Shown: positions 1 to 5,099 of the stretch, one piece after another
How the letters are laid out: every line of letters begins with the position of its first letter
Position numbering within the stretch: position 1 is the stretch's first letter
DNA from: CAZJYC01 sp964550165
GTDB taxonomy: Bacteria > Acidobacteriota > Aminicenantia > Aminicenantales > Aminicenantaceae
Direction: 5' to 3'
Length of the DNA: 5,099 nt
Assembly: GCA_964550165.1 (NCBI GenBank)
Contig: CAZJYC010000117.1
Location: forward strand, 1 to 5,099
Notes under the pieces: model-generated
What the model was told of the DNA's origin: nothing
Seen by the model: the letters and a program-made list of their open reading frames with translations, nothing else
The model's database searches: none
Program-made: the position numbers and the translations under genes

Positions 1-324
1 CCGGAACATACCGTGCTCTACCGGGTACTCTTCCATTACTTTGACCAGTTCCTGGCAGAGTACGAGAGCCGTTTCGAGAGAGAGTACGGGTTCTTCCGGC
101 CGATCGTCAAGGAAGTCGTTGTGCGCTATCTTGACTGCGGCAACCCGCGCTGCGGGTTTGCCAGAATCCGCTGTCCTGACTGTGGTTCGGAATTAATTCT
201 CTTCTCGGGAGGAGAGGTCCGGCTGATTTCCGGCGCATTTGCGCGTCTTGCCGGCTTTTTGGCCCGGCACCAGCGACTTCCTATTGTCTATGACATCCAT
301 TTTGTCGTGGTTTATACTTCCTGA
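1..324 (+). pseudogene. IS91-family transposase, N-terminal zinc-binding fragment, frameshifted and truncated
   Basis: The frame is open at the left edge (P-E-H-T before a GTG at 13), so the true start lies outside the window. The translation carries the typical start of IS91-type rolling-circle transposases: an aromatic-rich helix, then FRPIVKEVV, then RYLDCGNPRCGFARIRCPDCG. Counting from the GTG, the likely zinc ligands are C42, C47, C54 and C57. The family normally continues after 'FS' with a second knuckle of the form C-x-x-R-x-F-C-P-S-C. Here that frame drifts into unrelated sequence and stops at 322-324. A degenerate match (RRICASC, positions 231-251) lies in frame 3, which points to a frameshift between about 207 and 230. 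The Y2/HUH catalytic domain is absent, so this cannot be a working transposase. It is a remnant of an insertion whose other parts are lost or lie to the left. Family assignment is from remembered motif wording. Confidence -1.
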
Positions 325-520
325 CGATGGTTGAATGGGAAAATGAGAACTAAGCTGCACACTCAAGATGCTCTGCAGAAAATGAATTTCTTATCTTCAA
401 AGGAGTGAAAAGCTTCTTCCTGGCAGCAACGGAGAGGACTTTCTCTGAAGGATAACCTCCTTTTTTTTCATCCCGGACAGTTCGTTATCTGTTTCAAAAA
501 CTCCCTTTCAGCAAAATATG

Positions 521-535
521 TTTCAAATCTTGAAA
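521..535. repeat. Inverted repeat TTTCAA-N3-TTGAAA, downstream copy
   Basis: Perfect 6-base arms (521-526 and 530-535) flank the spacer ATC. The same architecture recurs at 2675-2689 upstream of the ABC operon. The two copies match at 14 of 16 bases when the base after the right arm is included. This copy begins 52 bases downstream of the permease stop codon. It could be a protein binding site or part of transcription termination. AT-rich intergenic DNA makes chance a real alternative. Confidence -1.
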
Positions 536-540
536 ATTAG

Positions 541-582
541 GGAAAAAGAAAAAAGAATAGAAAATGCCGATTGCTACGAGCA
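541..582 (-). terminator. Possible weak terminator of the ABC operon
   Basis: On the minus strand, immediately after the permease stop codon, the sequence TGCTCGTAGCA (572-582) forms a short 4-base stem with a 3-base loop. About 6 bases further on comes a T-rich tract (complement of 541-565) including runs of 6 and 5 T. The position is right for the end of a two-gene operon. The stem is too short for a canonical Rho-independent terminator, so this is only a candidate. Confidence -1.
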
Positions 583-587
583 GCTCT

Positions 588-1874
588 TTACAAGGGCCGG
601 AATCTTCTTCTTCCCCATCTCAATTTCATGGTGAGAATCCTGTCGGTCGAGAAGATGCGCGCCGCGATGACGACCAGGATGACGAAGACCACCAGCATGT
701 AGAGAATCCCGTAGATGACAGGGCTGTAGTTTTCGAGAAAAAGGTTCTGGGTGACCAGGAAGGGGTGAGAGAAAGGAATGGCCAGCACAAAAAGCTTTGC
801 CGGCAGGGAGAGCGAGTTGATATCGGAAAAGAGGGAAATAAAATAGGGAACCATAACCAGAAAAATCACGGGCATGATCAAGCCTTGGGCGCTTCTGAAA
901 TCTTCAGCCAGAACGCCCAGGATGGTCGCCAGAGCCAGAGCGCAGAGGATGGCCAGGAATAGGGAAGCGCCAAGAATCAAGTAACTGTTTGTCGTGAACG
1001 ACAATCCCAGTTGGCGCATGACACCGCTCATCTGCGAAGAGGATGGCATGCCTTCATAAAATCCGCCCATGAAACGCCTGAAGCCGACCATATAAATGAC
1101 CGCTGCTATCAGTCCGACCAGGCCCGCCGAGAACATTTTCGCGGTGATAATCGAGGCTCTGCTTATCGGAACGGTTAAGAGGGTCTCAAGGGTTTTATTC
1201 TGTTTCTCCATGGCGATGGCTGAGATGACCATTTGCGAGGAATAGATGATGATCATCATCAGAATGACGGGCACAAAGAGAGACTGGGAAGAGGCAAACC
1301 CGGCAATTTGAGCCGCGGAGCCCTCCGCCAGTTTATCCTTGACGATAACGAAATCTCTGCTTTTGATGGGATTTTTTAAGTTTTCAGGATTTGTGCCGGG
1401 AATCTTCTTCTGGAGATAATTACTGGAAAGATAATCGTTCAGAGCGGAGATGACTGCTCGAAAGACGCTGGAATTTCTCGTACTGGTCAAAGAAAAACTT
1501 CTCATAAACGTATAGGTCTCAATCTCTTTGGCCCTAAATTCTGAGACAGATTCTCCAAAACCTTCAGGGACGATGAAAAGAAGGTTCGTATCGCTCGCTT
1601 TGGCCGATTCGATCGCTTGCTCTTTGCTCGTTTCCTTCAGGAGTTCGACTTTGAACCTGGCGGATTGAAGGCCGTTGATGAGCTCCTGGGAAAATTGAGA
1701 GCGGTCCAGGTCCATAGCCAAGATTTTCTGGGTCGATGCCGCCCTTTTCACCTCTCTTTTGCTCAACTGACCCATAAAATAAAACAAAACAAGGGTGAAG
1801 AGAAGCGAGATGATCAACTGAAGCGTGATGAGCTCTCTTATTTCTTTGAGAAGAAGATTGACAAACTTTTTCAT
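588..1874 (-). CDS. ABC-2 type transporter permease, NatB-like (428 aa)
   Basis: This is the membrane subunit of an ABC exporter that pairs with the adjacent ATPase. One hydrophobic segment lies near the N-terminus (about 17-34). A large polar, presumably extracytoplasmic domain (about 36-195) follows. Then come about six more segments (roughly 198-222, 246-266, 297-323, 330-350, 358-378, 385-408). This is the ABC2_membrane_3/NatB (COG1668) layout. The motif EKQNKTLETLLTVPISR (223-239) after the second segment is the conserved cytoplasmic stretch of this family (E-K-x3-T-x-E-x-L-L-x-x-P). The ATG (1872-1874) overlaps the ATPase stop codon as ATGA, and AGGAG (1884-1888 on minus) sits 9 bases upstream, indicating translational coupling. 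The C-terminus is strongly basic (WGRRRFRPL). Characterised NatAB exports Na+, but the substrate here cannot be read from sequence; drug, peptide or other cargo is equally possible. Confidence -1.
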   Translation of the reverse strand: MKKFVNLLLKEIRELITLQLIISLLFTLVLFYFMGQLSKREVKRAASTQKILAMDLDRSQFSQELINGLQSARFKVELLKETSKEQAIESAKASDTNLLFIVPEGFGESVSEFRAKEIETYTFMRSFSLTSTRNSSVFRAVISALNDYLSSNYLQKKIPGTNPENLKNPIKSRDFVIVKDKLAEGSAAQIAGFASSQSLFVPVILMMIIIYSSQMVISAIAMEKQNKTLETLLTVPISRASIITAKMFSAGLVGLIAAVIYMVGFRRFMGGFYEGMPSSSQMSGVMRQLGLSFTTNSYLILGASLFLAILCALALATILGVLAEDFRSAQGLIMPVIFLVMVPYFISLFSDINSLSLPAKLFVLAIPFSHPFLVTQNLFLENYSPVIYGILYMLVVFVILVVIAARIFSTDRILTMKLRWGRRRFRPL

Positions 1875-2593
1875 TGCAGTGAACTCCTAAAGACCTCTTC
1901 TAAGTTTTTTGCCTGATATTTGTTTTTCAATTCCTGAGAGGTCCCTGAGTCAAGGATTTTCCCCTCATCGATCAAAGCCACCCTGTCGGATAGAAATTCT
2001 ATCTCCAGCATGTTGTGGGAGGAGAGGAGAACAGAAATTCCCTCTTTCACATATTTTTTGATAATTTCCCTGACTTCCAGGGCGTTAATGACATCGAGCC
2101 CTGATGTCGGTTCGTCCAGGATGGCCAGAACCGGCTTGGTCATCAGGGCTCTGGCCAAGAGAAGCTTCCTTGTCATTCCTTTGCTGTAGGTGCCAACTTT
2201 ATCGCGGACGCGGTCTCCCAGATCGGCGATGTCTTTCGCCCTCGCGATGAATTCCTCCTTTTCTTCGGGGGTGCCTGCATAGAAACTGGCCATAAACTTG
2301 AGATACTCCATGCCTTTGAGGTTTCTGTATGCGCCTGCTTCCTCGGGAAGATAGCTGATTTTTTCTCTGATTTTTTCTGGATTTTTCTTCAAATCATAAT
2401 CCAGAAATCTGATTTTTCCCTCAGAAGGGGAGAGAAGAGTGGCCACGATTCTCAGGGCAGTGGTCTTTCCTGCGCCGTTGGGACCGATAAGGGCAAAGAT
2501 TTCTCCTTCCTTAACCTCAAAATCGATCCCTTTTAACGCTTCCAAATTCCCGTAAAATTTTCTCAATCCTTCGACTTGAAGAATGGCATCCAT
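1871..2593 (-). CDS. ABC transporter ATP-binding protein, NatA-like (240 aa)
   Basis: This is the cytoplasmic ATPase that powers the downstream permease. Numbered from the upstream ATG at 2609-2611, Walker A is GPNGAGKTT (43-51). The signature loop is TYSKGM (141-146), a variant of LSGGQ. Walker B with D-loop is LAILDEPTSGLD (162-173), and the H-loop histidine is H199 in SSHN. The Q-loop position reads YLPEEAG, with glutamate replacing glutamine, as is common in the NatA/CcmA-type subgroup. I prefer the start at 2593 (residue 7 of the longer frame, MDAILQVEGL). AAGGAG lies 6 bases before it, whereas the upstream ATG has only a weak GAG-containing leader. The longer form would add six residues (MKKESR). 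The gene is first in a two-gene operon and its stop overlaps the permease start by 4 bases. Substrate is unknown. Family identification is secure. Confidence -1.
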   Translation of the reverse strand: MDAILQVEGLRKFYGNLEALKGIDFEVKEGEIFALIGPNGAGKTTALRIVATLLSPSEGKIRFLDYDLKKNPEKIREKISYLPEEAGAYRNLKGMEYLKFMASFYAGTPEEKEEFIARAKDIADLGDRVRDKVGTYSKGMTRKLLLARALMTKPVLAILDEPTSGLDVINALEVREIIKKYVKEGISVLLSSHNMLEIEFLSDRVALIDEGKILDSGTSQELKNKYQAKNLEEVFRSSLQ

Positions 2594-2599
2594 CCGAGA

Positions 2600-2605
2600 C
2601 TCCTT
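2600..2605 (-). promoter_or_regulatory. Ribosome binding site AAGGAG deciding the ATPase start
   Basis: The complement of CTCCTT gives AAGGAG, with a 6-base spacer to the ATG at 2591-2593. The upstream in-frame ATG (2609-2611) would place this site inside the coding sequence, so the internal ATG is the better start. Confidence -1.
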
Positions 2606-2645
2606 CTTCATTCACTCTTTTTACACTTTTATTATATACGCATAT

Positions 2646-2673
2646 ATTATATTTAGGTTCAAAGGCGTTGCAA
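2646..2673 (-). promoter_or_regulatory. Candidate sigma70-type promoter of the ABC operon
   Basis: On the minus strand TTGCAA (2668-2673) and TATAAT (2646-2651) are separated by 16 bases. Transcription would start near 2639, giving a leader of about 45 bases before the preferred ATPase ATG. A second TATAAT (2631-2636) exists but has no good -35 partner. An imperfect AT dyad (2634-2638 with 2643-2647, loop CGCA) falls on the presumed start and could be an operator. The TTTCAA-N3-TTGAAA dyad begins one base upstream of the -35. Confidence -1.
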
Positions 2674-2674
2674 C

Positions 2675-2689
2675 TTTCAAAGTTTGAAA
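2675..2689. repeat. Inverted repeat TTTCAA-N3-TTGAAA, promoter-proximal copy
   Basis: Perfect 6-base arms (2675-2680 and 2684-2689) flank the spacer AGT. An alternative symmetric reading, AACTTT-C-AAAGTT (2672-2684), overlaps it and reaches into the -35 element. Its position directly upstream of the ABC promoter fits an operator or activator site. It is the near-duplicate of the dyad at 521-535. Confidence -1.
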
Positions 2690-2723
2690 AAGGTATTCCT
2701 ATGACGATATTTTATCCCTATCT

Positions 2724-2758
2724 CGAAAAAAGAAAAAAAGGACCGTTTTCTTTTTTTG
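2724..2758. repeat. A/T-rich inverted repeat (possible hairpin or cruciform)
   Basis: The left arm AAAAAAGAAAA (2726-2736) and right arm TTTTCTTTTTT (2746-2756) are exact complements, with a 9-base loop. A G-T wobble and a C-G pair extend the stem to 2724/2758. It lies between divergent promoters, so it terminates neither gene in its own direction. It could block read-through on either strand, end an unseen small transcript, or simply be a purine/pyrimidine tract. Confidence -1.
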
Positions 2759-2795
2759 GACAAGAATGAAGCAGCGAAGGGATCGCCCAAAGCTT

Positions 2796-2829
2796 TGATG
2801 CTTCCATCATGCGGGTGTCGTGGGCCGCA
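2796..2829. other. Two abutting small hairpins
   Basis: TGATG-CTTC-CATCA (2796-2809) is followed at once by TGCGG and CCGCA (2810-2814 and 2825-2829) around a 10-base loop. They lie upstream of the GT87 promoter and are therefore not in its predicted leader. I know no riboswitch or RNA family that matches. Short stems like these can occur by chance. Confidence -1.
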
Positions 2830-2855
2830 CGGATTCATCGGATTTTGTTCGTCAA

Positions 2856-2883
2856 TTGACAACGCCGTTTTGTGTGTGATAAG
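2856..2883 (+). promoter_or_regulatory. Candidate promoter of the GT87 gene
   Basis: A consensus -35 TTGACA (2856-2861) is followed after 16 bases by GATAAG (2878-2883, four of six consensus bases). A TG one base before it gives an extended -10. The start would fall near 2890, about 30 bases before the TTG start codon. The 10-base palindrome GTCAATTGAC (2851-2860) overlaps the -35 and could be an operator half-covering the polymerase site. Confidence -1.
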
Positions 2884-2921
2884 TCTGTCTCAGGATTATA
2901 GCCGGGTAAAGAAGAGCGACA

Positions 2922-4169
2922 TTGAAGGTTGAATCTATCGAAAGATTTTCTTTCCAAAAGATAAAGCTTCTCATCATCTTTGTCATCGCTTTTTTAGGAC
3001 TCACCTACGTTCATAACGTTGTCAAGATGGTCGCGGTGGAAAAGAATTTCTCAGATTTTGCGAATTATTATTTTTTTTCGCACTTGCTGCAAACTGGAAA
3101 AAATATTTATAACATCCCGGCGCATGAATTAGCTCGTCTCAAGGAAAAATCTGGCCTGCCGGTCCATATCGCAGGAAAACCAGAATATGCCCCCCTGTTT
3201 TTTCTTGTTTTTTCACCTCTTACTCTTTTCACCTTTGGGACAGCCAATCTCCTCTGGCTTGTGATCAATCATATTGTCTTGGCAATATCCATGTGGTTGT
3301 GTATTCGTCTTGCGTCACTCAGATACAGGGACAATACCCTATCTTTATTTTTGGTGATCGTTGTATTCCTCGCTTCACAACCTCTCCTTGAGAACGTGGG
3401 TATCGGTCAAATAAACCTTTTTCTTCTTCTGGGATTTCTGCTTTGCGCTCTTTCTGTTCAACAAGATAAGAATGAGATCATCAACGGCATTATCCTAAGC
3501 CTTATCGTGTTTGTTAAGCCTCAGTTCGCTCTGTTTTTTCTCTACTTCCTCTACAGAAAGAAAACAAAACTATGGACGGCAATGGTTTCATCTTATCTCT
3601 TTTTGAGATGTGTCGAAGCTGTTTTTTTTGGGCTAAAGGTTGAAAGAGCTTACTTGAGGAACCTTTTTTATCATATCTCTCAAGTCGCCGACCGTATCAA
3701 TCTCTCAAACCTCTCGATCAGAGAATTCTTCAACAGGCTGCTTTTCAACACCCGACTTCAGTTTTTTCCTGAGATTTTATACGTCCTTTCCTCTTTATCT
3801 CTCCTCATCATTACAGGATATGCCTTCCGCAGATACAAGCAAAAGGATGAGATCGTAGAATGTTGCTGCTTGATTTGCCTTGTGCTCATGATTTCCCCTC
3901 TCACAGAGGAGCACCACATGATTCTCCTGAATATTCCGATGGTGATGTCCTTTTATGTTCTGAAGCTATCCCGATTTGGAATTTTTACACTGATCATCTC
4001 TATAGCATTGATAGCAGTCCGTTATTCATTAAATTCTTTTGAGTATTTTAACCATGGATTCTTCTCTGTGTTTTCATTTGGAAAATTGCTGGGTGCGAGC
4101 TTGCTGTGGTTTCTGTATGTTCGCCACATCCTATCCGCCTCAAAGCTGTCCCTTATGAAGGAGCAATGA
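2922..4169 (+). CDS. GT87/DUF2029-type membrane glycosyltransferase (415 aa)
   Basis: This is a polytopic integral membrane protein of the GT87 type (GT-C fold). Known members such as mycobacterial PimE transfer mannose from a polyprenyl-phosphate sugar on the outer face of the membrane; donor and acceptor here are unknown. Family features are a first membrane segment (about 14-32) and SDFANYY (44-50), whose aspartate D45 is the likely catalytic base. GKNIYNIP (59-66), YAPLFFLVFSPLTLF (89-103), GQINLFLL (162-169), KPQFALFF (199-206) and NLSNLSIREFF (260-270) follow. SPLTEEHH (325-332) resembles the family's S-W-x-HH loop. About ten hydrophobic segments follow each other in 415 residues, a normal size. 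The start is TTG: an in-frame stop (2907-2909) lies just upstream and the next ATG would remove the first membrane segment. The GAAGAG before it is only a fair ribosome site. The gene is AT-rich, with runs of 8 T inside codons, and probably has a separate history from its neighbours. It appears monocistronic. Confidence -1.
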   Translation: MKVESIERFSFQKIKLLIIFVIAFLGLTYVHNVVKMVAVEKNFSDFANYYFFSHLLQTGKNIYNIPAHELARLKEKSGLPVHIAGKPEYAPLFFLVFSPLTLFTFGTANLLWLVINHIVLAISMWLCIRLASLRYRDNTLSLFLVIVVFLASQPLLENVGIGQINLFLLLGFLLCALSVQQDKNEIINGIILSLIVFVKPQFALFFLYFLYRKKTKLWTAMVSSYLFLRCVEAVFFGLKVERAYLRNLFYHISQVADRINLSNLSIREFFNRLLFNTRLQFFPEILYVLSSLSLLIITGYAFRRYKQKDEIVECCCLICLVLMISPLTEEHHMILLNIPMVMSFYVLKLSRFGIFTLIISIALIAVRYSLNSFEYFNHGFFSVFSFGKLLGASLLWFLYVRHILSASKLSLMKEQ

Positions 4170-4383
4170 GATCTCGAAATAAAAATTTTCCAGGCGCGCC
4201 CAGCCAAGCAAGAAGGTGATTAACGTTAGCCTGTCTCCTCTTTTTTAAGAGTGTTTTCCGGCTGTCAATGTTTAGCTTGAAAAAGCAGAAAAAAATCTCG
4301 CCAAAATGCCAGGTGCTTAACAACTCTATCCGGGTAACAGAGCAGACAAAGGGGAGAGATCCTTTTATCGCTGGGAGGTAGAG
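4170..4383 (+). other. Leader region between GT87 gene and M64 peptidase
   Basis: This is 214 bases without a confident gene. CTCTT-TTTT-AAGAG (4238-4251) is a weak stem-loop with its T-run in the loop, so a poor terminator. No convincing promoter hexamer pair is visible for the peptidase. A 37-codon frame (ATG at 4268, stop TAG 4379-4381) ends two bases before the peptidase ATG. It has no ribosome binding site of its own and is treated as doubtful. The peptidase ribosome site GGAGG is at 4374-4378. Confidence -1.
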
Positions 4384-5099
4384 ATGAAAGTATCCGCAAC
4401 AATTTTCGCTGCAATTTTGCTCTTCGTTTCAGGGCCCATATGGGGCCAGGGAACAGTTTTCGGGCAAGAGACGGTCATCTTTGATGACTATTTCCTCGAC
4501 AAAGCGATGCGCGTCGATTTCTACCACACAGGCGACGCCAAGGAAGAAGCGATCAGCATCGACCACATATATCAGGAGGAAATCTGGCCCGGAAACAAGA
4601 ACAACCTCCTCGATCGCTTCAACAACGGCCGGTATGCGGTGAAAGTCTATGACGTGGCATCGAACCGACTGATCTACTTCCGAGGCTTTGACTGCATGTT
4701 CGGCGAATACAAGACAACCGCGCCTGCGCTCAACGGAATCAAAAGTACTTTCAACCGCTCTGTGCGCATCCCTTTTCCCAGGCGCCCTGTGCACGTTGTG
4801 TTTGAAGGGAGGGATAAAAAGAACATCCTCCATCCGCTCGCCATTGCCCAGATCGATCCCTCTGACTACCATATCATCAGGGAGACAACAAGCAGCCAGG
4901 ATTTGATCTATAAGGCGCTCGAAAACGGAGATCCCCACACCTGCGTGGACCTGGTCTTTGTGGCTGAGGGATACACAGCCGATGCTCGAGACAAATTTCA
5001 ATCCGATGTCGACCGGTTTGCCGGCTATCTGTTCGCCACCGAGCCCTTCAAAAGCCACAAAGAGAAATTCAACGTCTACGGAGTCTTCCGGCCTTCTGC
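4384..5099 (+). CDS. Secreted M64 (IgA) metallopeptidase, 5' part, cut by window edge
   Basis: The frame is open from ATG 4384 to the right edge (238 complete codons), so the C-terminal part is outside the window. GGAGG (4374-4378) sits 5 bases upstream, which fixes the start. Residues 1-22 form a signal peptide (K at 2, hydrophobic core 5-15, then a G/W/Q-rich end), so the product is exported. Residues about 30-165 are a beta-rich region matching the M64 N-terminal domain, with FDDYFLDKAMRVDFYHTGDA as its opening. The peptidase domain begins near 187 with CVDLVFVAEGYTADARDKF, then DVDRFAGYLFATEPFKSHKE and FNVYGVFRPS, the family's recognisable start. The zinc motif HExxH would come later and is not visible, so activity cannot be judged. 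Known relatives cleave immunoglobulin A, but in environmental bacteria the substrate is unknown. There is no sign of co-transcription with the GT87 gene, 214 bases upstream. Confidence -1.
   Translation, partial: MKVSATIFAAILLFVSGPIWGQGTVFGQETVIFDDYFLDKAMRVDFYHTGDAKEEAISIDHIYQEEIWPGNKNNLLDRFNNGRYAVKVYDVASNRLIYFRGFDCMFGEYKTTAPALNGIKSTFNRSVRIPFPRRPVHVVFEGRDKKNILHPLAIAQIDPSDYHIIRETTSSQDLIYKALENGDPHTCVDLVFVAEGYTADARDKFQSDVDRFAGYLFATEPFKSHKEKFNVYGVFRPS

Larger units (their letters stand above)
325..587. other. Gene-free region between the IS91 remnant and the ABC operon
   Basis: I see no supportable gene in these bases. All frames are interrupted, and the short open stretches lack ribosome binding sites. 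The part next to the transposase fragment may be further degraded insertion sequence, but I could not match it to the missing transposase domains. The segment holds a T8 run at 461-468 without a convincing stem before it, the TTTCAA-N3-TTGAAA dyad at 521-535, and an A-rich tract at 541-565. Read on the minus strand, that tract is a T-rich tract just after the ABC permease stop codon. Confidence -1.
2594..2921. other. Divergent intergenic region between ABC operon and GT87 gene
   Basis: This 328-base stretch separates two genes transcribed away from each other. The left part is very AT-rich and holds the minus-strand promoter and a dyad. The middle holds an A/T inverted repeat (2724-2758) and two abutting small hairpins (2796-2829). 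The right part holds the plus-strand promoter with a GTCAATTGAC palindrome. A 61-codon minus-strand frame crosses the middle, but it begins with TTG without a ribosome binding site, so I do not call it. No transcription regulator gene is visible on either side. Confidence -1.

Noticed and set aside
431..468. Terminator-like T8 run after GGAGAGGACTTTCTCT
   Set aside because: Only a 4-base AGAG/CTCT stem is possible, it is separated from the T-run by about 14 bases, and there is no intact gene upstream to terminate.
564..962. 132-codon plus-strand frame rich in D, E, H, Q and N
   Set aside because: It lies antisense to the ABC permease 3' end, has low-complexity composition typical of an antisense shadow, and has no family resemblance.
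1617..1916. 99-codon plus-strand frame
   Set aside because: Antisense to the permease 5' end and the operon junction, both of which are well supported by family motifs.
2677..2862. 61-codon minus-strand frame in the divergent intergenic region
   Set aside because: TTG start without a ribosome binding site, runs through the A/T inverted repeat, and has no recognisable motif.
4193..4200. GGCGCGCC palindrome
   Set aside because: A single 8-base palindrome with no context suggesting function.
3860..4207. Two short frames (plus 3860-4042, minus 4022-4207)
   Set aside because: Both overlap the end of the GT87 gene, whose reading frame is supported by motifs and membrane segments.
4238..4251. Stem-loop CTCTT-TTTT-AAGAG after the GT87 gene
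   Set aside because: The T-run is in the loop rather than after the stem and the stem is AT-rich, so it is a poor Rho-independent terminator.
4429..5058. 209-codon minus-strand frame
   Set aside because: Antisense to the M64 peptidase, whose plus-strand frame has a ribosome site, a signal peptide and family motifs up to the window edge.
1..5099. CRISPR array, tRNA/rRNA genes, toxin-antitoxin or phage-defence cassette
   Set aside because: No regularly spaced repeats, no tRNA-like cloverleaf and no small paired genes with known defence motifs were seen.

Overview
This is a bacterial accessory-type window with four protein-coding loci, read from left to right. Positions 1-324 hold a decayed IS91-family (rolling-circle) transposase fragment that enters from the left edge. 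Positions 588-2593, on the minus strand, hold a two-gene ABC-2 exporter operon of the NatA/NatB type: ATPase first, permease second, with a 4-base ATGA overlap. Positions 2922-4169, on the plus strand, hold a polytopic membrane glycosyltransferase of the GT87/DUF2029 type. From 4384 to the right edge, on the plus strand, lies the 5' part of a secreted IgA-type metallopeptidase (family M64), cut off by the window before its zinc motif.

Organism: the genes are clearly bacterial (Shine-Dalgarno sites, overlapping operon genes, sigma70-like promoter hexamers). The IS91-type N-terminal wording, a secreted M64 peptidase and NatAB-type exporters together suggest an environmental lineage such as Acidobacteriota/Aminicenantes or a similar group. 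This is inferred from general resemblance only and is weak.

Layout and regulation: the ABC operon and the GT87 gene are divergently transcribed from a 328-base intergenic region (2594-2921). I can place a plausible promoter for each side there: TTGCAA-16-TATAAT on minus and TTGACA-16-GATAAG with an extended TG on plus. That region also holds an A/T-rich perfect inverted repeat and two abutting small hairpins that neither promoter explains. A dyad of the form TTTCAA-N3-TTGAAA occurs twice, once just upstream of the ABC promoter (2675-2689) and once downstream of the ABC operon (521-535). The two copies match at 14 of 16 bases over the dyad plus one flanking base, and they bracket the operon.

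How the genes work together: the ABC pair forms one exporter. Nothing in the sequence links it functionally to the GT87 gene or the M64 peptidase, each of which looks separately promoted. The GT87 gene looks markedly more AT-rich than the IS fragment and the M64 gene, suggesting a mosaic region. I did not find a convincing new multi-gene system. The most unusual signals are the bracketing dyads and the unexplained structure in the divergent intergenic region.
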